Assembly (NCBI RefSeq): GCF_000165425.1
Contig: NW_001799111.1
Coordinates: 133,779 to 197,778 of the forward strand
Direction: 5' to 3'
From: Paramecium tetraurelia
Taxonomy: Eukaryota > Ciliophora > Oligohymenophorea > Peniculida > Parameciidae
Length of the DNA stretch: 64,000 nt
Positions 38,733 through 50,908 of the stretch are shown here, piece after piece. Under the pieces are notes generated by a model. That model saw only the letters and a program-made list of their open reading frames with translations. It was not told where the DNA came from and did no database searches. The position numbers and the translations under genes were made by a program. Every line of letters starts with the position of its first letter. The first letter of the stretch is position 1.

Positions 38733-41700
38733 ATGAAGATAATCTTAGGCCTTTTAGCCATCCTCTATGGGTTAGGTTAATGCAATATTATTGAAACTTC
38801 AAGACCTTGTACTTGCCAATAACTATCTCAAAATGATTGCATAAAAAATAATTCTTGTGCTTGGAATAAAACATGCGATGTCAAAACTATAACTTAATCC
38901 AAACCAAATACTTATTGTAGCTACTTAAATGAAGCGTAATGTCAATTAGACGACGTCTGTTAGTGGGTCAGCAGCCAATGTACCTTTTTTACAGGGTGCA
39001 CTGCTTATAAATTTACAACTGATAGGGACTGTAGAAGCATGAATAAGAGATGCTATAAATCCGATCTTAAAAAATGTATTGAGTTAAGTGAATGTATCGA
39101 TTACACAGATTAAATTGTGTGTTTTATGGATGTAAATAATAGATATTGTTATTGGGATACAAAACTCAATAAATGTTCCAAGGCTATGGATTGCCCATCT
39201 TAACCGTCTGCTTTGGATACTGATGCCTAATGCAGATCCTAAATTCCTACTTGCACAACCAAACCAGGTGGTGGGTGCATTGACGCATAATCGAGTTGTT
39301 CTGACATCACTCTTGAAATCTAATGTTTCTATAATAAAGACCAATCTGCATAATGTTTTTGGGATAGTTCTCTCAATCCTCCTTAGTGTAAAGTAAAGAC
39401 CTGTGAAAATGCTCCAGTGACTTTGAAAACAGAAGATCAATGCAAATAATTTTTAGAATAATGTACAACTCAAAAGGATGGTGGTTGTGTATTAAGATCA
39501 TCTTGTGATGCTGCAAACACATAAAACGCATGCATTAAAGATTATTACGGAAATGATTGTTTTTGGGTGGATGGCTATTGCAAATAAAAACTGTGTAGCA
39601 ATGCCACCAAAGATATTGTTACTAATGTCGGTTGTTAAGCAATTAGTGCAAATTGTATAACCAAATCTGGTGGTGGTTGTATGACCAATGGGGAATGCTC
39701 AATTGCTAATGTGGATTACGCATGCAAAAAGAACTTAAGGGGAGAACAATGCTTTTGGGATTCCATCACTCAATCATGCAAAGATAGAACTTGTAGCAAT
39801 GCCCCTTAAAGTCTATCAACATTCGAATAATGTAGTAAATTTTTATCTACTTGCACTGTTAACTCACTTAAATAAGGATGTGAAAATAGAACTTGTGAAA
39901 ATGCACCCGTATTTGTCACTACTCTGATTGGATGTCAAGAATACCATAATGTATCTTGTATTCCCAAAAAGGATGGTGGATGTGTTACTATCAATACATG
40001 TGAAGAAGTTCAGTTAGAAATTGGTTGTATCGTCGATAATTTGTAACGTCCTTGTTTTTGGAATGATGGTAAATGCTTACTAAAAGTATGTACCAATATT
40101 CCTAAAACTGTCTACGACCAAGAATCATAAAGTTAACAACCTGTCACTCTCGACCATTCCAAATGTAATGAGTTTATGTAAACTTGCACAATCAATTAAT
40201 TAGCTACGAATTGCATTAATTACACATGTGACAATGTTTAAGATTATAACATATGTCTCTAAAACCAAAAGTGTTATTATCGTTCAACATGCTTCACCAA
40301 AACATGTTTCACTGCTCCTTTATCATATACTACTCATTAATAATGTTCTCAATATAAGAACGTATGTACTATTGCTCCATCAGGATAAGGATGTTCTCTT
40401 ATGTTATAAGCATGCAACCTATATAAAATTAAGACACAATGTGTTTAATCAGCTACTAGTGCTTGTGAATGGCAAGGGAATACTTGTGTTGTGAGATAAT
40501 GTAATTTAGCTGATACTTCATATAATACAACTTAAAAATGTCAGTCGTATCTATCTGGATGTGTAGTCAATAATTAAGAAAAAGGATGCACTCCTGAATT
40601 TACAAGATGTGAGGATAGTCAGATTCAATAGAACTGTACTTTGGATGTATGCGAATGGAAAAATAATAAATGTGTTACTAAATCATGTAGTAACCAAAAG
40701 ACTAATTGCACATCATATAAAACTCCTAAGAAGTGTATCAATAATGATTCCAAAAATTTATGTATAGATGTTCCAGCCACCTGTACATTATTACCAAAGG
40801 AATATTGCTAAGAAAATATCTCTTATGACTTGATTAGTAAATATTGCTATTTGGATGGTAGTAATGCTTGTACAGAACTTACACTATAAAATGAGTGTAG
40901 TAGTTACACTTATTAGATTTCATGCATTAAAAGGATCAACAATAAAGGTAATTGTGTTTGGGTTAGTGGAATTTGTTATAATGATGACTGTGCTGCTTTG
41001 CCAAATACTTATACTACATCTTCATAGTGTAAACTAGCAATTTCAAGGTGTATCTTAAACAACACAGGCTCAGGATGTATGAATAAAGATGAATGCTCAT
41101 CTTATAATGATAAAAATTGTGATTAATTAGATAGAAATGGTTAAGACTGTGTTTATAAGAATAGTCAATGTCAAAGGAAGTCTTGTGCAACAAGTTCTGA
41201 TACTAGTCATATTGATTGCTATAAATACATGTCAACAGGACTAAAATGCACTGTAAATAATAACAGTAATGGCTGTGTTGAATTGACATCATGTACTAAT
41301 TATAAAAAAGAATCATAATGCGTTATAAGTAACACTCAAAAGGATTGCTATTGGTCTAATAATAATTGTTATGAGAAGAGCTGTTCTTTGAATACTACTT
41401 CAACAACCCATGATTAATGTTAATCATTCATGAGCAGTTGCACTCTAAATACAAATACAAATCTGGGATGTATGGAATTTCCTGAATGTTAATTGATTTC
41501 AGATCCATCAATATGTAGTTCCAGTTCTAAATGTGTCTATCTTTCTACCAATTGCATTGTAAAGACTTGTGAAAATGCAGTATTAACTGAATATAATAAT
41601 AAAAATTGTAGCGATTTGCCTTTTGAGGGCTGTTCTTATGATAGTAACTTTTGTAGCACAAAGACATGCTCATAATATGAATTCAGTACTGATGAAGAAT

Positions 41701-43430
41701 GCATTTAATAGAATTAATATTGCACTACCAATGGAAAGACTTGTACAGAAAGATTAGACTGCAGTAAGGCTGTTGCAGAATAAGGATGTAAAAAAGATAT
41801 GTATGGCAATCTTTGTCAGTGGATTGAAATATCAAATATATGTACATTGAGGAATTGTTCTACTGCACCCACGTCATTAACAACTGAAATCTAATGTGCA
41901 TAATATTATGATGGGTGCACAACTAAATAAGGTGGAGGATGTACAGTTAAATCTACTTGTTCAGCTGCAAATGTCTAAGCAGCATGTAACATTTCAAAAT
42001 ATGGAGATATATGCAGTTGGGATGATACCATCTAACAATGTAGAAATTAATCATGTGTTGATTTCAATGGGTTTGAATACAAATCCTGCAATAAACAAAT
42101 GAGTAAATGCACCACCAATGGGTTTGGTAAATGCACAGATATTGTCAATTGTAATTCATATTTAAATGCATAATCCTGCATAATCGGAGCAGATGGCCCC
42201 TGTCTTTGGGTTACTGGAAAATGTTATTTATACAGAGACTGCACTAGCATCAAATTCAAAACACATGAACTATGTCAACAGGTTAGTGATAAATGTACCA
42301 CAGATGGGAGCAGATGTGTCTCTATCACTGAATGCAGTCAATCTAATATTTATGGAGGATGTTTCTTGGGAATTGATGGCAAATGCATCATGACATTAAA
42401 TGATAAAAATGTTAAAGTTTGCACTAATTTCACTAAATGTGCTGATGCCAAATTCAAAACTCATGCAGATTGCTATGCAGCTAATCCTGGATGTACAACT
42501 GATGGAACATAATGCATTGAACTACTCGTTTGTAAAGATTACAAGATATAGGAATAATGTTATTTGGATATCAAGGGACCTATCTATGTAAACAATAAAA
42601 TTTAAGCTACTGGAGTTTGTAAATGGGATGGATCCTGTAGACCATAAATTTGTGAAGATCTGGTAGGAACTACACATTCTATTTGCAATAATCAAATGAT
42701 GACCTGTACTACAAATGGTACTATTTGTTATACTATGGACAAGTGCTCAACTTACTCTTTAAAGGATTTATGTACTAATGGTCTTGGTACTGATGGAAAA
42801 TGCATATATTCAACAGAAAATACAAAATGTTAACTTATGACATGTAGTGACATTACTAACAATATTTGTAATATTCTAGATAATTGTATTACAGATGGTA
42901 CAAAATGCATTTCTAAAACAACGTGCGCTTCTTATACTAGTTAAGTAGCTTGTGAAATTTCGGGAACCGATGGAACATGCCTTTGGAATGCAACTACTAA
43001 GAAATGTTCGTTATTTTCAGCTTGTTCAAATGCTCTGGATGAAAATCAGTGCAATAAGATGAATACAGTCTGTTATTGGAATGCTGATTCCACAAAATGT
43101 GTTGACTTAACTTGCGATTTGTAATTTAAATCTAAAAATAATTGTATCAACATTTCTACCTGGAGTCCTTCTTAAATTAGAGCCTGCAGTCTTGTAAATG
43201 GTGTTTGCTCAGAAATAGATCCTTAAGCTTATGGATCAAGTGAATGCTACTAGTTAACATTGTTTACTTACACATACAACACTTCCACATAAAAATGCAT
43301 GTAATGTTCAACTTCAAACAATAATTAAACAAATAACACTATTAATGACACTATTAACAACAATACAGCAGATAGCTTTTAATAGTTAATTGTCCTGGGA
43401 CTTTAAATATTATCGTTATTCTTAATATGA
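38733..43430 (+). CDS. Giant Cys-rich surface-antigen-like protein (1565 aa)
   Basis: One intronless 4698-base frame, ATG 38733 to TGA 43428-43430. It starts with a signal peptide (MKIILGLLAILYGLGQC) and ends in a hydrophobic tail (LIVLGLQILSLFLI) typical of a GPI-anchor or membrane signal. In between are dozens of Cys at regular spacing, in repeating units with recurring pieces such as CTTKPGGGCI, CTTQKDGGCV, KTCENAP, CSNAP and CFWD. Units of roughly 60-75 residues repeat. This is the layout of Paramecium surface (immobilization) antigens and related Cys-rich cell-surface proteins. Each unit probably folds through disulfides on the outside of the cell and ciliary membrane. In known antigens expression is mutually exclusive; nothing in this sequence shows how this gene is controlled. 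Confidence 0.85.
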
Positions 43431-43468
43431 TAATTTTTAGCTTTATACATAATATAAATAATAGGACA

Positions 43469-44805
43469 TCATTAGATTATTCCTAATTTATCCCACAAAT
43501 TCTCATCACATTTGTATCCATTTACTGGGTATGTCTATGTTTATTACTCTGTCTCATAAATTTGGTCTATCGTTAATTTAAATGCATCGTCTAAGTTAAA
43601 TCATTTATTTACTAAGCATTCTTGGTATCAGTTATTTGAGGAGAGGACTACTCTCTTCAATACAAGGATTTGTATTAACTTCAATTAGCCAAACATGTCC
43701 ATTTTTATCTATCATAAAATCATAGCCTAAAATTTCAAACTAAAAATTCTTTCTGCATTCATTCAATCTATGATAACCTGAATCTATTGTTAGTTTAACT
43801 ATTCTTTTCATTTCTTAGATTATTGTGTTCAATTAAGGTTTTTAAAATTTTAAATAGCGTTACATGTCGCCAAAACTGATTTAATTACCAATTTCATATT
43901 TCCCATAATATGGATGATGCTTTTAAATTGCATTGTTAGTCAGATGTATGTAGAGATTACGAATATTATTAATGTCAAATCTTTCAGTTGCTAATCTAAA
44001 ATAACCTTCACGAAAGAAATAATAATTTAATTTGTGATCTATTAACACCCATACTCTGATGTCAAATTTACGCTAATTATATAATAATGGGGTTTCGAGA
44101 TATTTTTAAAGCACAATTTATTTATCTTGATCATCTATAGATAATTTGATCTTCCTTTTATTATCCAATGTCAGTGTTATCGATTTTTATTATTTAACTG
44201 AAGTCTACCCTTTTTTATTAAGATTCTCCATCAACTCAACAAATTAATCTAAATCATTAAATAATTTAATTCCATTCCCTCTATTTAAATCTGGTGGTTT
44301 CATTAGCCATATATTTAAAGATTATTTACTGCACTAAGTAAAATATTCCAAAAATTTCATCAAATCAGTTTAAACATGCGCTGAGTCCAAATTTATAATA
44401 AAAGTCTTTGGAACAAGATCGTCCATATTCATCTTAGTTTTCTATACTGAATCATATGCTATCTTACATTGCAATAATTTTCGAGAGTGTGAAATAAATT
44501 ATTCTTGTTGGTAATCACATAATGGTGTTCTAAATGATTAATGGTCACTTTTTTGCTCTTGAGCTGTCCCAATTAAAAATAATTAAAATATTTATTGCTT
44601 TGCTTCCAGATTAAATGAGCACTAATATAAGTATCTCTTACTTGAAAGGAGTTCTCTATTCTTAAAAATTCGGTCTTTTAGATAGAATCTACCTAACTAA
44701 TTCTCCATTATTCCCTTCTCCCACATAAAAAAATGTCTATCTTTTAAGCGTAGTAAAGGTTGACCGTAAATCCTAGGTGCTCGAGAATTATTATTGACTT
44801 TTCAT
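43469..44805 (-). CDS. Tubulin tyrosine ligase-like (TTLL) enzyme (422 aa)
   Basis: Introns 44622-44641, 44442-44467 and 43591-43612 leave 1269 bases from ATG 44805 to TGA 43469-43471. TTL-domain landmarks in order: INHLEHHYVITNKNNL, NIWLMKPPDLNRGNGI (ATP-grasp loop), KFDIRVWVLI, YIHLTNNAIQK and EVNTNPCIEESSPLL with the metal-binding residues. The family ligates Tyr, Glu or Gly chains to tubulin tails. The short C-terminus and LTNNA..K pattern fit the ciliate-expanded TTLL group, but substrate type cannot be told. It would act on ciliary or cortical microtubules. The frame is closed by TGA in several places if any of the three introns is ignored. A coiled-coil gene on the same strand lies 62 bases upstream. 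Confidence 0.9.
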
Positions 44806-44867
44806 ATAATTAATATTATTTTATAACAATTTTGACATTAAGAGAAACAAAATTAAATATCTCATAT

Positions 44868-45852
44868 TCATTCATTAAATTCATTTGCTATGTGATTCCG
44901 ATAAAACGTACTTCTCATTTTCATATCCTTGATGCTGCTATTCCCTAACTTGATATTATTATAATGATCAACATAATATTAGTTTCGATTAAAAATACTG
45001 TTATTACTCTCCTTGTCATTCATCGGAGTTATCTCACTTGATTTTGAATAATCTAACATTTGTGATTGATTTAACAATTGAGTTTATTCCTCCTATCTTC
45101 TTTTTATTGTAGGGTTTACTCCCTCTAAAGTCGTATAGTACATCTCTAATTTATCTTTTACGTTATATAGTTTCCGTCTATCTCTCTCCATTTACTTTTC
45201 CTCTTAATCCAACTCTTTTCTACTTTTTAATTTGGATTTCTGAGGCGATCTAACTATTACTCCAAAATGGTTTTTCAAAAATGTTATGGTCTCATCTGGA
45301 CTTCGCATTCTCAATCCTCCCTTTATCAAGACCTCTGAATCACTTTGAATTTATGATGTATCTAGTAATTTCTATTCATTTATCAATTTATTTTAGTCTT
45401 CAAATAATGAATCTTTTTTTTGGAGTAACTGTTAAGTTTTTAAATTTTGAGTTTTATTTAGCTATTTTTCTAAAAATTCTCTTAACCCTTATTTTTTTAA
45501 TTCAAATATTTTTTCTTATTTATAAAGAGGCATTGAACTCAATACTTTTGTTAATACCAAATTATCTTTATTACATGAATTACTTAATACTTCTGTTCTA
45601 TATTTTGAATACTAAAACTATCTTCTTTAAATGTTATCAATTATTGGAAATACTCTATCACTCTCTTACTCTTTGATTCGATTTTATTCAATCTTATATT
45701 TTTATAAACTCAAAATAACTTACCTACCCAAATAATTCATCCACCCTCAATAAAATGTCCTTGTTTTACACCTTAACTTTTTCCTTTTTGCCACGAGTTT
45801 CAAGCGTATTTTGAAAAAAATTAATATTTCTTTCCCTTACATCTGAATTCAT
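44868..45852 (-). CDS. Gln/Lys-rich coiled-coil protein (317 aa)
   Basis: ATG 45852 to TGA 44868-44870 with one 31-base intron (45693-45723); 954 coding bases. The N-terminus (MNSDVRERNINFF..) is followed by Gln/Lys-rich helices such as KIFELKKQGLREFLEKQ. Then comes a short conserved-looking patch (GGLRMRSPDETITFLKNHFGV) and another helix (RKELDQEEKQMERDRRKLYNVKDKLEMYY). No family is recognised. It sits between the TTLL gene and the sorting-nexin gene, all three on the minus strand with very short spacers. The neighbouring genes suggest nothing about function beyond possible cytoskeletal use. Confidence 0.7.
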
Positions 45853-45886
45853 ATTAAAATAATATTATATTTATATTCACTCACAT

Positions 45887-47678
45887 TCAATTGTTGCAAT
45901 AAATAATCAAGTACTTTTTTTAATTAGTTATTTTGGATGTTGTAAATTAGTCAAGTTTACAATACTTTGATCCCATATGAGTTTTTGCTAATTACATATA
46001 AAATTAGTTTACTTCAGCTATTTATTCTTTTTGAAGACTACAAAATTTTGTAAAATGCTGTGAGAATTCTGATACTGTATTCTCAAATAACTTTGTTACC
46101 TCCAAATATGATTAATTATTAAAGTAAGCAAAAATATTTTTTAAATCTTCTTAAATTATGGTCTCTTATGGTAACATAATTTAAAAACTAAATTCTTTAT
46201 TCTAAGTCAAGTTGCTATCTTAAAAGGCTTTAAGTTCAACAGCTGAAATTTCCCATCTGCTATAATCCTAAGATGTAAATAGTTTATTCTTTTTATATTC
46301 TAATCGAGACTTGAATTTTTCATACTCCTATTAAGCATGTTCTTTCTATTTCATAAACTAAAATAAGAGGATTAATTTACTTCTTTTAATACCAAAACTG
46401 AATGATGATGGAATTTAAAAAAGTGACACAATTCCTCCTAAACAATCTAGATTTGAGATGTTAAATTATTTCCCCACTAAACAAGCATGTTGTTCATTGA
46501 TATATACAATATATCTAATTATGATATCTTACCTTAAGAAATGGATTAATTAAATTTATTTGATAATTGATAGAGTTCTGCGCAGGTTGATCCCATATTA
46601 AAAATAGTATTTGATAGTTAATCAAAATCAAGCAATAATTGCTTAGAGTCCTTTCTTAATTTTTTATAACAGATATCAACAGAATTAACCAATTAAGTTG
46701 CTTCTAAATTGTAAGTATTTAAGTTGTCATTTATTTCTAATTAAATTTTACCATCAATAGAAATAATCTATTCTAGTTTAGTTACTTTTTGAACTTAAGT
46801 ACTCAATTTTTAAATTTACTTCAAATCTTTTTCTTCTTTGGATGATAGAAAAGCATAAAACCATTTATCATGCCTTAGTAATTCACAATTAAATATTGAT
46901 TTTAGGAATTTCTAATTTGATTTGAAATAATTACTTCTAAAAATTTCATACGCTTTTGAAGATATAATTCTTTCTCGTTCTTCAGAACGGTCTTTTTTGG
47001 TAGAGGAGGAATCTAATCTAATATTAAATTATACATTAATGCCAGGATAAATTTTGCAAAATAATTCCCTTAACCATAAGAAATCACTATATCTTCGCTA
47101 TACAATCCAACCTATTGGATCTGTTTATACAGTATAAGAATAATATGAAGATGTGAAAATACCTCCAGGAATTCTTTAATATTTGGTTATTTAGACATTT
47201 ATTCCACTTTATAAAAATAGATCTTTTTTGTCTTGAGTTTTGCATAAATGGATTTTAGAAAAGTTTGATTTGACATCGCTAATCTCTTTGATCAGTTCAT
47301 TCTAAAGCTAAGATTATGATTGCTCTTTCATTAAGCTCTAGGATGTTGAATTTAAATTTTATTCATTTTATTCTACATTTTACAAGTTTTTCTCATCAAC
47401 ATCCGATGATTTACCAAAACCTACATTTTGCATCTATTAATCTTATTATGGTTAATTTATCTATTAAAATTAAGCAATTGCTAAAGATAATTCTTGATAT
47501 GTCCACATGTCGATGTCTTATCCACCTAATCGTAAATTTATGTTTGGAGTGTACCGTTCTCTTTCTATTATTCCATGTAACTAATAAATGCTTCACTATC
47601 ATATCCTTTATCAAGTATTTCTGCTTTTAATAGCTTTTCCTTTTATTGTACTTCATCACAATTGTTTTATTAATCCAT
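45887..47678 (-). CDS. PX-domain sorting nexin, SNX-BAR-like (about 560 aa)
   Basis: ATG 47678 to TGA 45887-45889. Introns 47526-47554, 47013-47034, 46912-46934 and 46358-46380 restore one frame; a fifth, 46515-46532, would be only 18 bases and leaves the frame unchanged. The N-terminal module (EKLLKAEILDKGYDSEAFISYMEQQKENG then DIDMWTYQELSLAIAQF) is a helical motif common in ciliate trafficking proteins. The PX domain follows: YYSYTVQTDPIGWIVQRRYSDFLWLR and IPPLPKK, with the phosphoinositide-binding RRYSDF. The C-terminal ~250 residues are helical and BAR-like. The family binds PI3P and curves endosomal membranes for retrieval. It fits with the adjacent FYVE/RUN gene in endosomal traffic. 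Confidence 0.87.
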
Positions 47679-47693
47679 TAATAATATTTAATA

Positions 47694-48080
47694 ATGGAAT
47701 ATTATACAGATATTCAAAATGAGCTAAAACAAAAATATAATCAGCACTATAATCTATATTAGGTATAATAACTTTTTAATCATTAGAAATAATAATTGGA
47801 ACGCAAGATACTTTGCTATAAAAATAATAGTGAAGACCCTCTTAAGTATCAACAATGCATTGAAGATTTGAATACAAGAATGAATATGAATTCCACTACA
47901 CTTAGAAATAGATTCAATCAAATAGAAATAGATGATAAAGATTGTTAAGGTAAATGCTATGATGACTCTAAATGCATTTAACGATGTGAAGAATAATCAA
48001 GAAAAAAAGCAATTTAATTATAAGAATAATTTTATAAATTAATGTTATAAGAAAATCCAGAATACAAAAAATTGTAATGA
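47694..48080 (+). CDS. Small Cys-containing coiled-coil protein (128 aa)
   Basis: One frame, ATG 47694 to TGA 48078-48080, no intron. It is mostly hydrophilic helix (MEYYTDIQNELKQKYNQH..). In the second half is a compact Cys cluster DCQGKCYDDSKCIQRCEEQ (C-x3-C-x5-C-x3-C), with two more Cys near the middle. Twin C-x3-C motifs recall small mitochondrial intermembrane-space proteins, but the 5-residue spacing is shorter than the 11-16 usual for small TIMs, so I do not assign it. Its ATG is 15 bases from that of the sorting nexin on the other strand. Confidence 0.68.
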
Positions 48081-48108
48081 AATGTATTATATAATATAAT
48101 CTATAAAC

Positions 48109-50805
48109 TCAGAATATTGTGCAATCATCAGTTTATGTAACACTTTATTCTTATTATTGTTCATCAATAATTTGCTTTTCTTAATTAGGTTAACTTTCTT
48201 TAAAATATTAGTGCTGATTTGTAGTTTGTTACTCCAATTAGTATGGTTGATTTTATTAAAATTATGATAACAATCGATTCATTTATTCTTCATGAGTTGA
48301 TTCTAGTAATGAGATCTTTTCTTCATAAAAAGACTTTAATTAATGAATTTCCTATCCCTCATATTATTTAAGACTTTGATTAATTTCTTTATTAATTCGC
48401 TCATAACTCTACATCTAATCAAAGTACTCAATTTTTAATTGATTCACTTCTACAAACTTCTGTTTTAAATTAAATAATTCTTTCTCCTTATGCAAAAGAT
48501 TATTTCTAATTTAAATATTGTTTTCTTATAATTCTTTGTTAATACTAGTTTAATTATGAGTTTAAGCATTAGTTTAATTGTTATTTTAATCAAATTCTTT
48601 TCTTTTCAAACCTAAAATTTGAACATTTAAATCATCTATATGCTTATTTAATTTATCTGATTGTTCATTTTATTTGGCATACAGCAATCTCATTTCTTCT
48701 GTATTTTTTTTTTACTCTTCAAGCTATTTCTTTAACTCTTATGTTTCTTATTCTTTCTCTTCGAGTTTTACAGTAAAGAAGGAATTTTATTATTGTAAAA
48801 ATGAAGTTTTTTTTAATAATGAAACCCTATCTTCTGTTAGTCGATATACTTCTTATTCATATTCACTATTTATTTTCTCCTTCAACTAGTTTTCGAATTC
48901 AGTTTTGTTTTTTTAATTTTACTGTAATTGGATTTATAAATTGTTTATCTCAAATTTTAACCCACTTATTTCTGAGTGTAAATTAGAAATTTGATTTCTA
49001 TAATTCTCCTCTTTCTATTCAAAAGCCTTAGTTTAGATTTCTTTGTTGTCTGCTGTCATCTAATTGTTATTTGATAATTAAGCTTTTAAACTACTAACAG
49101 TGTTATAATTATCCATTTCACTTTATTATTGTTAATCAATATATCTTTGAATTAACTCTTTTTATTATGAGACTTTTTCTTCTAACTCCTTTATCAAATT
49201 AGATTTTTCTTATAATTCTCTTTGAAAAAATGTTCTTTCAGGATCATCTAATTTCACTGAACTTCTACTTATCCTTGAATTATTAGCATCATATTCTAAA
49301 TCTTGATCCTATTTTGCATAACTGATTGAATTTCTTAAGCCTGACAATTCTTCATTTTGCCTTTTGATTGCTTAATATAACTCCTTAATTTAATTCTTAT
49401 TGCTATCGTACTTTTCGTTCTGTATCATATACTCTATTTTAGAATGTTAATTATCTTTTAAGAATCCTATAAATGAATCCAATAAATATTGTAGTGCATT
49501 ATCACAGCTTGATTATCTTTGTTGTTATTATTCCTCTTTCTTCACCTATGATTATTATTATGTGATAATATTTGAAGATTATTGTGGTAGTTACTCCTTG
49601 CTTGTCAAACTAGTCCTGTATTTTCTTTTTTGCGTATCTTCCATTTATAAGAAAGTCGTTAATTACTCCAATTAAATGTTCTTCATAATTTAGTGTGGAA
49701 TTTCATCTATTTGTACCTCTGCAATGACCTTCTGTAATTCCAAACAGATATTAGCTAAGAATTTCTCGTAAATAGAAAACTATTTTAAGTAGATACAATA
49801 AATATACTTCTCTATTGATGAGCAATTGATTAAAGAGAAAATATCCAACATAGAATTCTATGTGATTAAACATAAGAGTTGTAAGGATATCAGATGAATA
49901 AGTATCCAAAAATACTTTTAATTTAGATCTCAATAAAGAATCGATTTTAGAATTCGATTATTCTGTTATACAATCTAATAAAAATTTGACTTCTTAATCA
50001 ATAGGCTTGTTTTCTTCGACATCCAATTTATGGTATTGAAATCTTGAAGGTAGTACCTTTTGATGTAAAAACAATAATAGTAATAAGCAGATGGCCTCAT
50101 CGCAAAAATACAAGATGTAGGTAGTTATAAAGACCAGATTTCTAGTTAATTTAATAGGGTTTGTTTAAAAGAAACAATGCAAGACATTTGATATCTTTGT
50201 CAATAATGAAATTTCCTATTCTCCTACACACATTTTATAGTTCCATTCATATAGAGAATAGTTTAAGGTTTTTTTATTCTAAGTGGATAATAATGGAATT
50301 CACATACCTCTTTAAAATATCTCTGAAGATTGGTTTAAATTTAATTTTTTGTTTCGTTGCTAGCATTTTTCAAAATTTAAGATAAAGATTTTTAATATTC
50401 TTCTTATGCCTTATCTATTGCAAAGCTGAAAAATGAATAAAATAATACTCATCTCCCTGAGCCAGATATGCCCACCTTTTTCCAATTCCAGACAAATGTC
50501 CAAACTTGCATTTTTCTACTTCCATCTACTATGTTTAATGCTTTGAATCATCTTTGCAATTCTTACAAATTCTATGAGGAGTTTTTAAATCATGAGATGC
50601 AATAATTGCCTTATCAGGAGCACAGTTGTAACACACATATCTAAGACATCTTTTGCATTGATGTTATTTGTGTTTCCTTTGATACTTGTAAAACTAGTTA
50701 ATACCAATCGAAAGTTTAGTTGCATAATTCACAAACCTCATTTTTGTTAGTTGAACTTCCAACAAATGTTTTATAAGTGAATTTAGAACCAATCTTTTCC
50801 AACAT
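48109..50805 (-). CDS. FYVE + RUN + coiled-coil protein (862 aa)
   Basis: Four introns (50677-50704, 50426-50448, 50279-50307, 49780-49807) leave 2589 bases from ATG 50805 to TGA 48109-48111. A FYVE-like zinc finger opens the protein: VCELCNQTFDW, then HKQHQCKRCLRYVCYNCA and RICKNC, giving about eight zinc-ligand Cys. A helical RUN-like domain follows (ICLLLLLFLHQKVLPSRFQYHKLDVEENK, DSLLRSKLKVFLDTYSSDILTTLMFNH). The C-terminal ~450 residues are coiled coil. FYVE binds PI3P and RUN binds small GTPases, so a Rab effector on endosomes is likely. RUFY/FYCO proteins carry RUN first and FYVE last; here the order is reversed. The FYVE match lacks the perfect RRHHCR core (KHKQHQCK). Confidence 0.83.
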
Positions 50806-50908
50806 TTATCTATATTTTATATTATATTAATAATTCAATAAGTTTGAAGCAATTAACATCAAAATTCAATTTAGAGATTATGTTTTGAATAATATATATA
50901 TTTATTAA

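Noticed and set aside
40228-42591. Several 60-88 codon plus-strand ORFs.
   Set aside because: They are out-of-frame readings within the surface-antigen-like gene, which is open end to end when TAA/TAG are Gln.
45281-45676. 131-codon hydrophobic plus-strand ORF.
   Set aside because: Antisense to the coiled-coil gene at 44868-45852; hydrophobicity comes from the complement of Lys/Glu codons.
50677-50704. Apparent frameshift inside the FYVE finger.
   Set aside because: A 28-base GT..AG intron at this place restores the Cys pattern and makes the whole gene divide by three.
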